A DNA stretch of 64,000 nt, from positions 1-64,000 of the forward strand of contig CACVBU010000490.1 in the NCBI GenBank assembly GCA_902728285.1, given 5' to 3'. The stretch is from Clytia hemisphaerica. Taxonomy: Eukaryota; Cnidaria; Hydrozoa; Leptothecata; Clytiidae. This document shows positions 1 to 11,866 of the stretch, piece after piece. A program made the position numbers and the translations under genes. The notes under the pieces were generated by a model. That model saw only the letters and a program-made list of their open reading frames with translations. It did no database searches and had not been told where the DNA came from. Position 1 is the first letter of the stretch, and each line of letters starts with the position of its first letter.

Positions 1-334
1 ACCACTCTAATCCCCCTATGTTATTAAGTCCATGCTACGATGTTACTCTGTACAGTTTTATTTTTTTATTAATTTCGCCTAGCGAAAGTATTGTTTTCAG
101 CGTGTTTCTGCGGCGACGGCGGCGGTTAGGAATTTTTTTCGGGCGTAACGGGAGGAATGAGGGCGTCACATATAGGGCGTCCCAGGATACTTTGCTAAGA
201 CAAGGCCCTGTCTATACGTTAACTTGAAATAAGTAATGCTAATTAGCTTGGGATTTATGATGAAATGTAACACGGGTCCAAATCTATCGCTATTCCCCAA
301 GCTTCCCTGACCGCTGAAGTACAAATAGATTATT
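1..334. other. No gene seen
   Basis: I see no convincing exon here. A short GC-richer stretch with GGCGAC/GGCGG runs (about 108-175) interrupts AT-rich sequence. It could be the edge of a gene outside the window, but nothing supports that. Confidence 0.4.
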
Positions 335-577
335 ATGTGTATGGCTGAAAATGATCCTGTTTTGTATTCATCATTGTCAGATTTTTTACAAACATATCAC
401 TATGAGAATTCAATAAAGGATACTAAAACACAATTCCTGTGTAAATTTGAACAAGATTGGAGAAATCTTCACAGTGTTATGGCTGAAAATTATTGTTTTT
501 GGACTTTGAGGAAATTTCATCATGATAATGATAATGATAATGATATATCTTTCTTTTTCAGGTCTATGTACATTTAA
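335..577 (+). CDS. Possible exon(s) of an unidentified gene
   Basis: An 80-codon open frame starts at an ATG. Its core, about 381-520, follows a CAG that could be a splice acceptor, and reads as a plausible helical segment (DFLQTYHYENSIKD, then FEQDWRNLHSVMAEN). The same block occurs three more times, degenerate, at 1070-1650, which suggests either a duplicated exon or a repeat that happens to be open. The tail (DNDNDND) is a GATAAT microsatellite translated and is probably intronic. The FLQTYHYENSIKD stretch is loosely LisH-like in length and hydrophobic spacing, but that is a guess. I assign no function. The alternative is a non-coding repeat unit. Confidence 0.25.
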   Translation: MCMAENDPVLYSSLSDFLQTYHYENSIKDTKTQFLCKFEQDWRNLHSVMAENYCFWTLRKFHHDNDNDNDISFFFRSMYI

Positions 578-1025
578 AAATCTCCTAAACGAAAAATAAC
601 CCTAAGGGCTTTCGAGCTCGAAAGGACATGAAATGAAAATACTATGTACATTAAAAGGAAGTCTACAAGGTGTCATAATGAATAAACAACAATAAACATT
701 ACAACAACAACAACAACAGATTTAATTAAATCTGTATATAAAATTGAATTGGGTGTGTAGAGAAGGAATAATACTTTATTAAGTGACGAACAGTCTTGAT
801 TTAAGTTTCTTGGTGAAAATCGAAAAGCTACTGGTGGATAAATCCAGGCAAAAATGGTTCCAACAATGAGGGCCATAAAAACGAATGGGAGAAGGAGAGT
901 CAGCAAAAACTAAAGTTGTCAGTGAATTGGATGCAGGTTGACGCGTGCCAAGATTATGAATTGGTTTACTGAATAACATGTTAAGACTTTTAGGTGATAT
1001 TTTATGGATGAATTTATAGATGAGT
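578..1025. other. AT-rich spacer, no gene seen
   Basis: Non-coding sequence with a short ACAACA run (about 700-718). Open frames on the minus strand at 673-979 lack protein-like composition. Confidence 0.4.
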
Positions 1026-1660
1026 TCATCGCGGCTGGTGACCGTTCCTTTTGATTTTTCAAACCCGACACAAATTTTTTACAAACATATCACTATGAGA
1101 ATTCAATAAAGGATACTAAAACACAATTCCTGTGTAAATTTGAACAAGATTGGAGAAATCTTCACAGTGTTATGGCTGAAAATTATCGTTTTTGGACTTT
1201 GTCGTAAATTTCATCGCGGCTGGCGACCGTTCCTTTTGATTTTTCAAACCCGACACAGATTTTTTACAAACATATCACTATGAGAATTCAATAAAGGATA
1301 CTAAAACACAATTCCTGTGTAAATTTGAACAAGATTGGAGAAATCTTCACAGTGTTATGGCTGAAAATTATCGTTTTTGGACTTTGTCGTAATTTTATCG
1401 CGGCTGGCGACTGTTACTTTTGATTTTTCAAACCTGCACAGATTTTTACAAACATATCACTATGGGAATTCAGTAAAGGATACTAAGACACATTCCTGTG
1501 TAAATTTGAACAGATCGGAGAAATTTTTCACAGTGTCATAACTGAAAATGATTTTTTGGACTTTGTCGTAATTTCATTGGCTGGGGCGACCGTTCCTTTG
1601 AAGATTTTTCAAACCCGAAACAGGTTTTTTCCAAATATACCACTATTTAGTACATACCAC
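1026..1660 (+). repeat. Tandem array, about 185-bp unit, copying the 381-520 exon-like block
   Basis: Three units are visible, starting near 1072, 1258 and 1440. Each holds the exon-like block followed by a spacer containing CGCGGCTGGCGACCGTTCC and CAAACCCGACACAG. A partial spacer precedes the first unit at 1026. The first two units are nearly identical; the third is more diverged, with several indels. In the array copies the frame closes right after the block (TTTGTCGTAA), so they are not functional exons as they stand. Confidence 0.8.
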
Positions 1661-2310
1661 ACTATTGTACCATTTTATTTGGTTTATCCTACTCTCCTCC
1701 ATAAATTATCCCAACAGAAAAATAATGCTTAGCTAAAAGCCGTGGCCTCTAATTAGGCTATTTTCTCCCCAAAATTTTTATCCGGACAATCAAATTAACG
1801 GCGCATCATGGCTTCACTATTGGCAAGTTTTCTCTTAAGCCGGAGCTTCCAGCGCAGCTGGTTTATTTGTGTTAATTTCAAATTGTAAAAATTTCATGAC
1901 TATTAAATACTTGACTAATTATATTTGTGTAATTAATAAAGTAGTTTGATTTAGCGGTTCAAATTTCTGCCATGCTGGAAAAACGGACAAATGATGTCCA
2001 CTAATTGCACAAGTTTGAGAGAAGACTGTTAAATTTTTGCGAATTCGGCCTATTATATTTTTGTCTCTTCGGGGGAGAGGCACGAAGAAGAGAACTGTTT
2101 ATCTCTCTGCAAAAACAACAACAAAATAACAAGATATACACAAATTCAATTAATCGTTTAATCTATATTGGCATTAGCATGCCTACATTTACTCATATAT
2201 TACTGATAGTGTATAATATCATAAAAGATGCTAACAAAGTTTTCCAATCAGCTGAATGATGAAAGAGATTGATTGAAACACTGCGTCGAAACTCGGAACT
2301 CTTGTGAACA

Positions 2311-2680
2311 ATACACGTTTTTTTTTTATTAGAACCTAGTTTATAAGAACATATAGGCTGAAACTCGTCGAAAAATTAAGAACATCTTAAGAACATGCCC
2401 AACCTCAGTTTGGAAAAAAATGACAAGAAACTACAATTTTTTCCTCTTTTTGAGCAGTTTTAACCGAATTTAGGGGTGGATCTTCAAAAGTCGAGAGTCA
2501 AATATTGTCCAAATTTTGCCAAATTTAAGTGCTCTTTATTTTGTATCATATTGTCGATTTAGAGTAGTCTGAAAAATTAAGAACGCACTTAAGAACATTT
2601 TATCTGAAAATTGCTAAAAAAAATAAGCACATCCAGGCTCAGCCAAATTTTAGGTGTTCTAATAAAAAAAAAACGTGTAT
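2311..2680. mobile_element. Inverted-repeat element (MITE), ATACACG-T-run ends
   Basis: The left end ATACACGTTTTTTTTTTATT, followed by AGAAC, is mirrored on the right by GTTCTAATAAAAA ending in ACGTGTAT. The inside has no coding potential and repeats AAGAAC motifs. Similar ends occur at 6383-6541, so this looks like a family of non-autonomous DNA elements. Confidence 0.65.
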
Positions 2681-3984
2681 CCCATAACCACAAAACGATG
2701 AATGTAGATTTGCACATGAAAAAATAAAAATAAATTAATTAAATATAAACATCAATCAGTCCCAAAATGAAGTATAAGCTGAATCTTGAACCTTTCTCAG
2801 GCAAGAAAAAGTAAATTCTTATATTTTTTACGCCGTATTTTGACGAGACGTATATGATTTAGTGATTTCTTTGTTTTTTGAATGGTATATTTTTTGAAAG
2901 CTAGTGGGAAATTTTAGTTTCTATCTGTTATTTGTAGAAAAAACAGGCGGGTCGCTCAAGGCCGCACAACTTTGGTGGGATGGGAAGGCTTAAAATCCCA
3001 CTGCACTAAGGAGATCCAATTCTAGCCCTTCGGGGCTTACTTCATTGATCAGCCCCAACTTAGGGCTGTTTTTAAGAGTGAAATGCATGCAGGGGTTGGA
3101 TTTGTTTCAAAATAATCACATAGGTGTGTTTGAAAGTCTTTTGTTTAAGCACTTTTATTAGCGCATGTACCTCATATTTATCGATATACAGTATTTATAA
3201 TTATCGATACATATTTTCAAGGCGAAATTTTCGACTTTTCAGTCGTCTTGTTTTTTTTATTTTACCCTGTGAAAAGTTGTATTGAGCAGCTATCTTTATA
3301 CTTTTTCCAGGAAGATTTTTTGAAACTACTACAAGTATTACAAAATCGAGTACAAATGACTTTTTTATCTGTCTTTTAATTTTTTCAACATCCTCTTCTT
3401 TGACATTATTGTTATGACTCACTAGCAATAAATTCTTGGTGAAATGTAAAGGTCTTATTAGTTTGTATTTTAAATTCTGTATTAATAATGGAGTCGTCGA
3501 TTTCTTATACATTTTGAAATTTCTTCGCTTTGCGAAAACAGAACGCTCGTTCCGCAAGCCCTTTTATGTTGATCCATTTTTTCAGAAGAAAAATATTCAA
3601 TAAGTGACACCTTTTTTACGAACAGAAGGTTATTCTATTTAGCTGTCAAATTGAAAGCTTTGCAACATCCTTGTGTCATAGACCTGCAAATATCAGCCCC
3701 ATCGGAAAATTGACTTTGCTTTCATACAAATTTGAAATTTAAGGGGAAAGATTGCACTCTAAAGCCATCCCAATGGAATTTTTGACCTGGGAACAAGAAT
3801 TTCTATTTCCATTGGGAATACAAAAGAAATTTTCATCACAAATGTTGGAAGAAGCTCCACTGAGGCTTTGAGACAGGGGTGTTTTTCAAAAAGTTTAATA
3901 AGGTATTCTCATGATAATGAATAAACAACATTAATTATCAAATAACAAGATGAAAATTTTTGATGCCTTTTTCTTTTTTTTCAG
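2681..3984. other. Non-coding stretch with a doubtful minus-strand open frame
   Basis: A 118-codon minus-strand frame at 3201-3557 has a segment of mixed, protein-like composition (NNNVKEEDVEKIKRQIKKSF, then LDFVILVVVSKNLPGKS). It lacks recognisable motifs and clear splice context, and AT-rich DNA can give such frames by chance. A degenerate repeat at about 3670-3890 resembles 5890-6100: both have a 'cccaa' core and end in GAGACAGGGGTG or GAGGCAGGGGTG. Confidence 0.35.
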
Positions 3985-4323
3985 AAATCAAAATTCAGTT
4001 GGCTACCGTCAGCAGATACCAAATTCCATCATTCGCGACCAAGTCTTACGTCACCCGAATCGGAACATTCTTCAGGAAATTCAGATTCCGAAACGGATTC
4101 ATCGGATAATGATGACGATGACTACTCAAGCGAACGCGAAGGAACGCCTCGCCATCCTGAAGAGATAAGCTCAGTTACAGGTTCATCTAATGATCTTGAA
4201 GAATGTATCGAAACATTACGTCATATTATTGTCGATGTTGGGGATGAGGACCTTATGAGGTTGGCCCTTATGGCGGATGGTGATAGCACGAGGGCGTTAA
4301 ATTTCCATTTTGGCGGTCAATAG
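3985..4323 (+). CDS. Terminal exon of an unidentified gene, acidic tail plus UBA-like C-terminus
   Basis: A strong polypyrimidine tract and TTTTTTTTCAG precede the exon, which is open in phase 0 for 112 codons to TAG at 4321-4323. The protein is Ser/Asp/Glu-rich (SGNSDSETDSSDNDDDDYSS) and then folds into a helical tail, LEECIETLRHIIVDVGDEDL followed by MRLALMADGDSTRALNFHF. The pattern of a short helix, an MRLAL helix and a final ALNFHF resembles a UBA/CUE-type three-helix module, but the usual MGF-type loop is not clear. Upstream exons are not identified; the block at 381-520 is one candidate. Protein-like composition and the clean acceptor make a real exon likely. The function is unknown. 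Confidence 0.55.
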   Translation, partial: KSKFSWLPSADTKFHHSRPSLTSPESEHSSGNSDSETDSSDNDDDDYSSEREGTPRHPEEISSVTGSSNDLEECIETLRHIIVDVGDEDLMRLALMADGDSTRALNFHFGGQ

Positions 4324-4859
4324 ATCAGTATTTTTGATAGACTCTATAACTTCTGAGAAGGTTGTCTGTTCACCAAAACTTTGTATTCCGCACATAATCA
4401 AAGATTGCATATAGGGAACAAAAGATATGATTAAAGTTAAAGCCTTGTTGGAAAGATACTTCTAATTTGGTTTATTTGATTTAAAAATTATTTTCAAATA
4501 AGATTCTTAGATTTTTCAGAAAAGCACAAGATTTTTTTACGCTCTTCTGGCTCCTCTAGCATTATATTATGAATGGGTCTTTTATTTCCGAGGAGGTTGT
4601 CTCCAATTTTTCACGTTTTGTGTCAGCCAGGTACACTCTCTGTCAAACAGTTTGTAAATAATTTTTCTCCATAGAGATTCATTTATACATTTCTTGTTTT
4701 TTTATACTTAATTGTATTAATGACTAATATATTTGAATTTAATTATTTTCGATGTTTTCAGTTAATTTATTTTGTAGTTCAAAATTTCATTCATGATTTT
4801 ATAAAAAATTATATTTTTCAAAATTCTGTAGATCAAATTACCACTATTTTTTCGTTGAA

Positions 4860-5070
4860 TTGTTACCGGGGGTAGTAGGATTGCAAGATGACGGGTATGT
4901 GCCGCCCAGATTTCGTTCACAACACTTAATGGAACTGAGATGTATTTTTTTAATTTTCCAAATCCTTACAGGGACTGCCACGTTCCTAAAGGCACCCTTA
5001 AGGACGACACATCCCGTACCCTTCACATACCTAAGTACCCTCTCCCTGGAATGGTCACACTTTGCAAACA
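4860..5070. repeat. Dispersed repeat, copy 1 (ACGGGTATGTGCCGCCC / CCCGTACCCTTCAC)
   Basis: It shares word order with 19125-19290 and 43140-43380: a GGGACT-type segment, GGCACCCTTAAGGACGAC, CCCGTACCCTTCAC, then a stretch beginning AGTACCCTC. The copies are diverged. I see no terminal repeats, and the edges are approximate. Confidence 0.5.
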
Positions 5071-6382
5071 TTCTGAGATTGATTAAGCGTTCTAATGGGA
5101 ATAATTTGGAAACTTTTTACGCTTATGAGGTAAAACCAACCCTCAGACCCGTGAGAATTTAAACCTTTTTGCGACACTTATTTTTTCCTGGTTCTGGTCC
5201 TTCTTCACCGATTTTTGGTCCAAGATTTTAAAACCGTGACCATGTAAAAGATTTCTTTCGAAATAAACTCATTTCAATTTCACTTTGAGGTTTCTGGGGA
5301 ATTCGTAAATACTAAACTGCATACTGATACAGTCTGCTTGACATTAATATGGTAATATTTGCTCTTTGATTTTTTCTACAGTGATTAGATTGACACATGC
5401 GCGATAAAAGTTCTATTATTGGTCTTCAGAAGTTAATATATTCTTTGAAAACTTAACCTCTGATACTCAGGGTACGAGAATGTATTTGTTTCTCATTTTT
5501 TAGCATTGTAGCCCTAATGATAGTTCAACTTCATAAAGAGTTGTTTCAGAACATATTGTTACATCTTACTGATTATATCTGGACATAAAATTTTAACTTG
5601 AATTAATTTTTTCCAACGAAAATCTGAATGGAAGTTGATTGAGACATTTTTTGAATAAATTCTCTAAATCGAAATCTATTGGAATTAAGTTATGATGATA
5701 GGGTATTTACTTAGTCCTAATGAACGAAGGAAATGGGGAAAATAGTTTCAATATTTATTGTTCTATGCTAGATATTTTGACGAAAATGTTTGACCTAACT
5801 TTTGGGATTACAATTTGGGGGCCTTTATAACTCGACATAATAAGTCTGTCAAATTATATAAAACTTGTTTGTTATACTTTCATAACATGAAAGTACTACC
5901 TGAGAGATGATTTATGTTGACATTTTCAGCTTTTACGATGTGTCCCAGACCCACTGGGACCCCAGCCCAATCAGAAAATTTGCCTAAGTTTGGAACAATA
6001 GAATTTCTATCCCAATTTGGACTTAAGTAGAAATTTTTGGACCCGCATTGGGAAAAAGTTCCACCGGGGCTGTGAGGCAGGGGTGTTGTTACATTATTCA
6101 CATATTTCTACACAAAATTTTCAACCTACAAAATAAAAACAATTTTCTTGTCTCTTCTTTTCGTCCTTTCTTTTACTTTTCCTCATTTGTAGCACGATAA
6201 AATTTTAATATCTTTGTTAATTTTTTGTCAGAGTATATTTCTAAAGTATGAATTTCACTTAGAGAACAATAATTTCCGAGGAATACCGAAATTCTATTCT
6301 CAACAACCGAATCTTTTCACCTACATTCTGGGGGTTAAAAAGTGAAAAAATCCAATTTTCAGAATAACACAATGCTCTTTAG

Positions 6383-6541
6383 AATACACGCTTTTTTTTA
6401 TAAGAATAGTGTACTTTGGTTGAGGGTGAGCATTATTCTTATTTTTCTATTGTTCTAAACAATAGGCCTATTGTTTTAAACCCGAAATCTCACCCTGATA
6501 TTCTTATAGAAGTTATTCTTATAAAAGAAAAAGCGTGTATT
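6383..6541. mobile_element. Inverted-repeat element (MITE), AATACACGC ends
   Basis: AATACACGCTTTTTTTTATA is mirrored by an end reading AAAAGCGTGTATT. The subterminal TAAGAATA / TATTCTTATA pair extends the arms. There is a second internal palindrome, ATTGTTCTAAACAATAGG. At 159 bp it can fold almost fully. It is related by its ends to 2311-2680. Confidence 0.7.
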
Positions 6542-7423
6542 GTTTTGGCACAAAATATTTCTAAAATTTGCTGTTAGAGTTAATCCAATTGAAAAAATGT
6601 CAACATTTTACTATTACTAGATATAAAGCCATAAAACCAAACCTACATTCTGGGTGCTATAAGGAAAATGGGAGTCAACTTCAAAGACTAAAAAAATTGG
6701 CCTATCTATCAAAAGTAATGAAAATAACCCCTGGGAAAGGATTTTTGGGAGATTTCTTTGAAAACATTTAAAATCTTTTAAAATGCAAATCTACATCTTT
6801 CAGGTCTGATTCAAATTTCACCTACATTCTCGGGGTCATGTGCTGTACCCTTCAATACTGGACAAAAGGTTGTAGACAAATGAAATTTCAGTGAAAAATG
6901 ATGAGAAAAATGACTCTTCAATGTGTCCGAGAGGGGATGGAAGTTAAGAAAAACACTTTTGAAGTCGTTGCGTTGCTTTTGAATTGCTTTTGAGGGAACC
7001 ACAAGCAAAAAATCAGCGTTTTGATACTGGTGTAAGCCAGTTAATCAAGCCCTTGTGGTATGCCCTTGCGGTTGGATTGTGGATGGGTTTGGAAAGCACC
7101 CACAGCCTCTTGGGAACTTGTTTTTGATCGATATTGAAGTATTTTGCAAATATTGCAGAAGTCTACAAACCTTTTGTCCAGCATTGTTACCGTTCCCACA
7201 AACCTAATATCCATTCTGCCTGGATGGCCCCCCCCCTTCCACTTTCATCAGAAAAAGGATGCTTTTCAGTTTTAGATGAAAAGTTTAAGAAAAATACTTG
7301 AAGTCTCAGGGATATAATCACCTTGGTAATGGTTTCAAAATGGGGCAGACGTTGCACTCAAAACAATTTATAAAAATGCCCATTGCAATTTCAGACTCCG
7401 CATTGTTTTTAAGTTGTTCTTTA

Positions 7424-7975
7424 CAGGGTGTCCGGAAAAAAAGTATCGAGTCTTACCACTTCTATAGGAAGAAAGTTCTTGTGTGTGTTTCACTAAATTT
7501 GCAATGTTTATTTGAGTTTTTCTTTGTGTCATATTAATTGTCATGAGACTACATCTTTTATGATTAACTAAAAAAAAACAATTCTGAATAACTTTAACGT
7601 CATGAGAATAGCACACCGGTATGCAAACGTCATAATTATTACTTTTGGTTTTTGACCGAAATTCAATCCCACAATCCTTTTCATATTGATTCGTAATGCG
7701 TGCAAGTTATTACTTTTGTATTGTCAATAAGTGTAATTGACTTGCAAAAGCAATTAATGCAAGGGATGATGGGATTAAAAGTCGGACAAATAGTAATTTT
7801 GATGTCTATTTTTAGAATCACTACGGTATGCTATTGTAAAGAAAGTTATTTGTTTTTAAATCATACTGGCTTTTGCAAAACAATATTGTTGTGTTGATAT
7901 ATTATATATATTTTCTTCACATTTTGTTAAACTCAGAATTATGTTCTAACTCGATACTTTTTTCCGGACACCCTG
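7424..7975. mobile_element. Non-autonomous mariner-like element flanked by TA
   Basis: The terminal inverted repeats of about 28 bp begin CAGGGTGTCCGGAAAAAAAG and end with its mirror, CTTTTTTCCGGACACCCTG. Both ends are directly flanked by TA (7422-7423 and 7976-7977), the classic target duplication of Tc1/mariner elements. The inside (about 550 bp) encodes no recognisable transposase. A lone, diverged end, TTTTTTTTCGGACACACTGTA, lies at 8131-8151. Confidence 0.85.
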
Positions 7976-9656
7976 TATTTTTTGACGATTAATTGTTTCA
8001 TCGTTACTCTATTTCTTTTTCAAAAATCAATTTTGATAGCTTGGGAATTGAACAAAGAAATTCCATCTCAATTCGATTATTTCTAACTCCAGGGAGATAG
8101 TGAGTTTTGATTGTTTTACTCTGTTCCATTTTTTTTCGGACACACTGTATATTCTGTTCGAATTTCATTTTAAATGGTTTTATTACTGTTTTATAAAGGT
8201 GTTGACTTTTATAAAATACAGAGTGCCTCTCTTACTAATAAATTATGTACAAAACTCTACTAAATAAAATCCCTAACAAACAAACAAAAAAAATCAAAAA
8301 GATTATCATCATGCATAATGCATCTAAAATTTCAACTGTTGCAAAAAGAATTTGTTTTCAAAATAAAAATATTATGTTAAAACAAAACTTAAACTATTAT
8401 TTGTAGAGTCAAAAACCCTTTACGCCTAGACTTAAATTCATAACAGGGAAAAGGGCTAATAGTTTTTCATAACCGCCATCGATAGATCTTTTCCTAAATT
8501 ACGTTATGAACGTCACTTGCCTCGTATTCAAACAATTACCATTGTGATTATGTCCCTTGAGACGTGATCTTTTATGAATAGAAAGTAGTTTTAATAAAAT
8601 CCACTGCGGGAGTTAATCACTATGGCAATAATTTCTAAAAGAAGCAAGTAATGTCCGTCCTAAAAAATTGACAGTCTGCACGTTTTCAAACGTTGCTCTT
8701 GAGGAGAAAAAAATATATAACTAAAAGTAACACCTCGTTGGAAAGATCATTTCGAGCAGTTTGAATTCTGTGAAAAGTTTAAAATGAAAAATGAAAATTA
8801 AAGAAGACAAGATTTTTCCTAGTCGGCCAAAAATTTTTATTCAGCTAGAAAAGGGCAAAAAAACTTTTTAAATTGAGAAAGTTATCCAAAAATGTGTAAC
8901 TAGCCATTACCTATTAAATTATTTTACGGAAATACAATAGAAACATTAATTACACCATAAGTGCGCCTTGGATCATCCATTAATACATTCATTCATTCAT
9001 TCCTTTATCTTGGGGGTGAATAAAATAAGTGTGAAAGTTTACTGTTTTGTATGCAGTAGAACAGTGGGGGACGTACGAGATTTCGGTATTGCGGAAATGG
9101 GCCTATTTTTGTGCGGAATTTCGGTAATTACGTCAAAACACTTCGGTATTTCGGAATCCAAAAAGACTTCGGTTTCGGAAAAATTCCTATTTTTACTGCA
9201 GAAATTCGGTCTGAAGAGCTTTAATTTCGGTTTTTCGGTATCCAATTGTGTGCTTCGGAATTAATTTCTATCCACAAAAGACGCTTTCTGAATCAATGGC
9301 GTCAAGCTAGAGGTAAACACAATCTTATTTCTTGCGCGGACCTTTTGTAAGCAGCAAAAAATGGAAGATTTTTCAAAACGGACCAATGTATGGCACGATG
9401 CCTTGAGAGCTTTGTGAGAAGGTCATTTATTCTTCTTGTTTTTTAATATGGCCAGTATTTAGTATAAAGTATATAACTTCGGTTTCAAGGTCAAGAATGT
9501 TTTTTGCAGGGGCTTCTTAAAGGGTCTCTATCTAATTATAATTCATTACCCTCTTCAATAAGAGTGAACAGGAATAAGAGGGTACGCAAGCTATTGAGGC
9601 GATCCATTTACATTACCGAGGACATTGGTGTGAGCTAGATTTTTTCCCTTTTCCAG
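7976..9656. other. Gene-free stretch, with a TTTCGG-rich segment
   Basis: Mostly AT-rich filler. An ATTC microsatellite is at 8985-9002. At 9080-9265 the motif TTCGGTATT / TTTCGG / CGGAATT recurs about ten times. A short frame ending near 9625 (RRSIYITEDI) just before the next exon could be coding but does not join cleanly. Confidence 0.4.
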
Positions 9657-9948
9657 AGAACAGTATGAGCTGAAGCCGCTTCCAGAGGCTATTGGTATGG
9701 TATCTGAAGCATTGTTCTCTATTTTGTCATTTGAGACAGACATCAGAAAGAACATTAATAAAACCCCGGATACTCTAACTGATGCTCATGGTTTTTTTTC
9801 GACCAAATCGTTTATCTCACTTCAACTTACGGAATGGTCTTTAAAAAAACTTAAAGAAAACACCGACATGTTTAATTTGAAAAGCACTAGCACGTTGAAT
9901 ATGATGACACTTTTTGTTGAATTTATAAGGTTCGTAAGAATCTCTTAA
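9657..9948 (+). CDS. Possible exon of an unidentified gene
   Basis: The exon begins after TTTTCCAG and stays open for 96 codons with protein-like composition: PLPEAIGMVSEALFSILSFE, then ISLQLTEWSLKKLKEN and NMMTLFVEFIRFVRIS, stop at 9946-9948. Alternating hydrophobic residues suggest an amphipathic helical fold. A donor-like AAG|GTTCGTAAG lies near 9928-9930, so the real exon may end there instead of at the stop. Two bases are needed from an upstream exon; the nearest candidate (to about 9625) gives a stop on joining, so the partner is unknown. I recognise no family. Confidence 0.4.
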
Positions 9949-10095
9949 ACGTTTGTATCCATGTTCGGCTCACTATTTTACCAACAGAAAAGGTAGCTGG
10001 TATCCTGTGACCAAAAGTTCGATAAACTTCAAAGAACTTGTTCAATGATTTTTATTAATTTTGTAAAGTATGTTTATTTTGAAACTAGAATTAGG

Positions 10096-10693
10096 GTGTG
10101 ATAGCAACCTCGTTCCCAGCGTACTATTGGCTTTTTCGACGTTTACTGATGGGCGTCAGATACTGGAATTGTTTGGTTTTCAAACGCGTAAAATTACGCA
10201 ATCGTAAATGAAAACGTCAGATTTCCGTGGGTCTTTAATTTTGAAGTCATTGCAGCGTAGTGCATCTTTCTAACGTCAAATCATTTTAAGACGTAGTGTT
10301 CCCACTGACCTTTATATACCCTGGACCAAGCTTCTCAATCCCAGCCAAGCAAAATCTTTGATCGGAGTTTTTTGAAAATTGGTACCCTAATGGCAGCACT
10401 ACTCGATAGCAGTGTAAAAGCATCGAGAGTGCTAGGTCTACATTTCCTCTGATGACAATTCTTTTGATGATGTAGCGGCGTTAGACGTTAATTTTTAACA
10501 CTGCAATGGCCTCTCCTCGGGTGCCAATTCCAAAAGAACTCCAATCAAAGATGGCAGATATTGCTTGGTCCAGGGTTATAAAAAGGTCAGTGAGGAACTC
10601 GACCAGCCAGTTCCAGGGTTTTCTCTGGCGTCCATCAGTAACAAAAATAAAGCCTGGGATACACGGGGCACGAGCTCGAGGTTGGTGTAATAG
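10096..10693. mobile_element. Degenerate foldback element
   Basis: Several mirrored segments are nested around a centre near 10400: GCAACCTCGTTCCC (left) against GAGCTCGAGGTTGG (right); ACTGATGGGCGTC against GGCGTCCATCAGT; CCCTGGACCAAGC against GCTTGGTCCAGGG. The mirrored order indicates one old palindromic element with about 250-bp arms and many substitutions. It has no convincing coding content. Confidence 0.65.
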
Positions 10694-11866
10694 TTGTACT
10701 GTATGACCGCGACCTTACTTCAACAAATAAAAATATTCTTTTCCCACAGTTTTCCCACAGTTTCTTCCTTAATTTTGTCCGCGGGAATAGCAAAGTTTTT
10801 CTTTAAGTGAAAATTATCTACAGAAAAAAAATCGGTATCGGAATTAGCAAAATATTTTTGCGGAAAATCGGAAATCAGGTAAAAAATGCTCGGAATTTCG
10901 GAAATCAGAAGCCCCGTACGCCCCCCCCCCCCAGAACACCGCTTTCTCGCATAACCGGTAGAACTTTTTCAGCGTGTGGGAGTAAAAATAACTAACTGAA
11001 ACTCCATGAGGACTTTGCCTGTACCAGACTACCACGGCTTTGCCCTCGACACCGTCCATATTTTTTAAATTCTTGTATTCCTCCGTCTTTATGTATGGTG
11101 GTAAGCTCTATATTTTTTATTCAAAAAATTTGAGCAATTTATTTTCAATGCTTTTATTGATAGATGTATGGTTGTTACTTTTCTGCTTTTTACTTTTTAA
11201 GCAATGAAAATTTTATAAACAACACTCAATACATTTCTTGTTGTGTTTAATTTTTGTAACATTTTGTAAAATCAACACAGCGAAACACCTCAGAATATTT
11301 AAAAAAATTCTGCGGTAAGTCTCAACAACCAAGATTTTTCTTTTCCTTTCCACCCGCCCTTCTTTGTTTATGTTTTCGGCCGCCATCTTTTTTCGTCGCT
11401 AGTGACGACGAATTTTATAAAAAAAACACGGTGTCGATAAATTCGGTCAAGTTCTCCATCGTAGACGCGAAAGTGGTAACAAGCGATAGACCAACAGAGT
11501 GATAAAAAATCGCGTGTTGGGATAGAGATAGGCTAATGAGGACTATGATATTCCCATGTTCTATATAGCCGGGGATTTGTTATCCATCATTTTTGAGGCA
11601 GAAAACTCAGTGGGAATGGAAAAAATAGCATAACATTTACGAGGATCGGTTTATTTGATCATTTTAAGTGGGGTAAAAAATTTGAGTATCATTTTCCACT
11701 GGGGACAATATTTTGGCCAATTTTTACGGTGGGAAGGGGTTCCGTGGGTCAGTGAGATGGGTGTGTAGTGGATACAAGAGTTAAACAACAGTGAAATGAA
11801 ATCGAAAAAAAAAGAAATACTTAAGATGATTATTCATTCATTCACTTAATGTTTATCCATTCATTC
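10694..11866. other. Gene-free stretch
   Basis: It contains CGGAAATCGG-type words (10850-10900) like those at 9080-9265, a C10+ run at 10921, and a GC-richer segment near 11340-11480. No supported exon. An ATTC microsatellite (11832-11850) precedes the 3' end of the coiled-coil gene. Confidence 0.4.

Larger units (their letters stand above)
4324..7421. other. Gene-free stretch with dispersed repeats
   Basis: No supported exon. It holds one copy of a dispersed repeat (4860-5070), a MITE (6383-6541) and a degenerate repeat at 5890-6100. The other open frames are short and lack protein-like composition. Confidence 0.5.

Noticed and set aside
18-227. 69-codon plus-strand frame
   Set aside because: Arg-run from a CGG/CGA-rich patch and no domain or splice context; composition not protein-like.
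3201-3557. 118-codon minus-strand frame
   Set aside because: Longest simple frame near the left end, but Lys/Ile/Asn-rich as expected from AT-rich DNA, no motif, no promoter or splice evidence. Kept only as a note.
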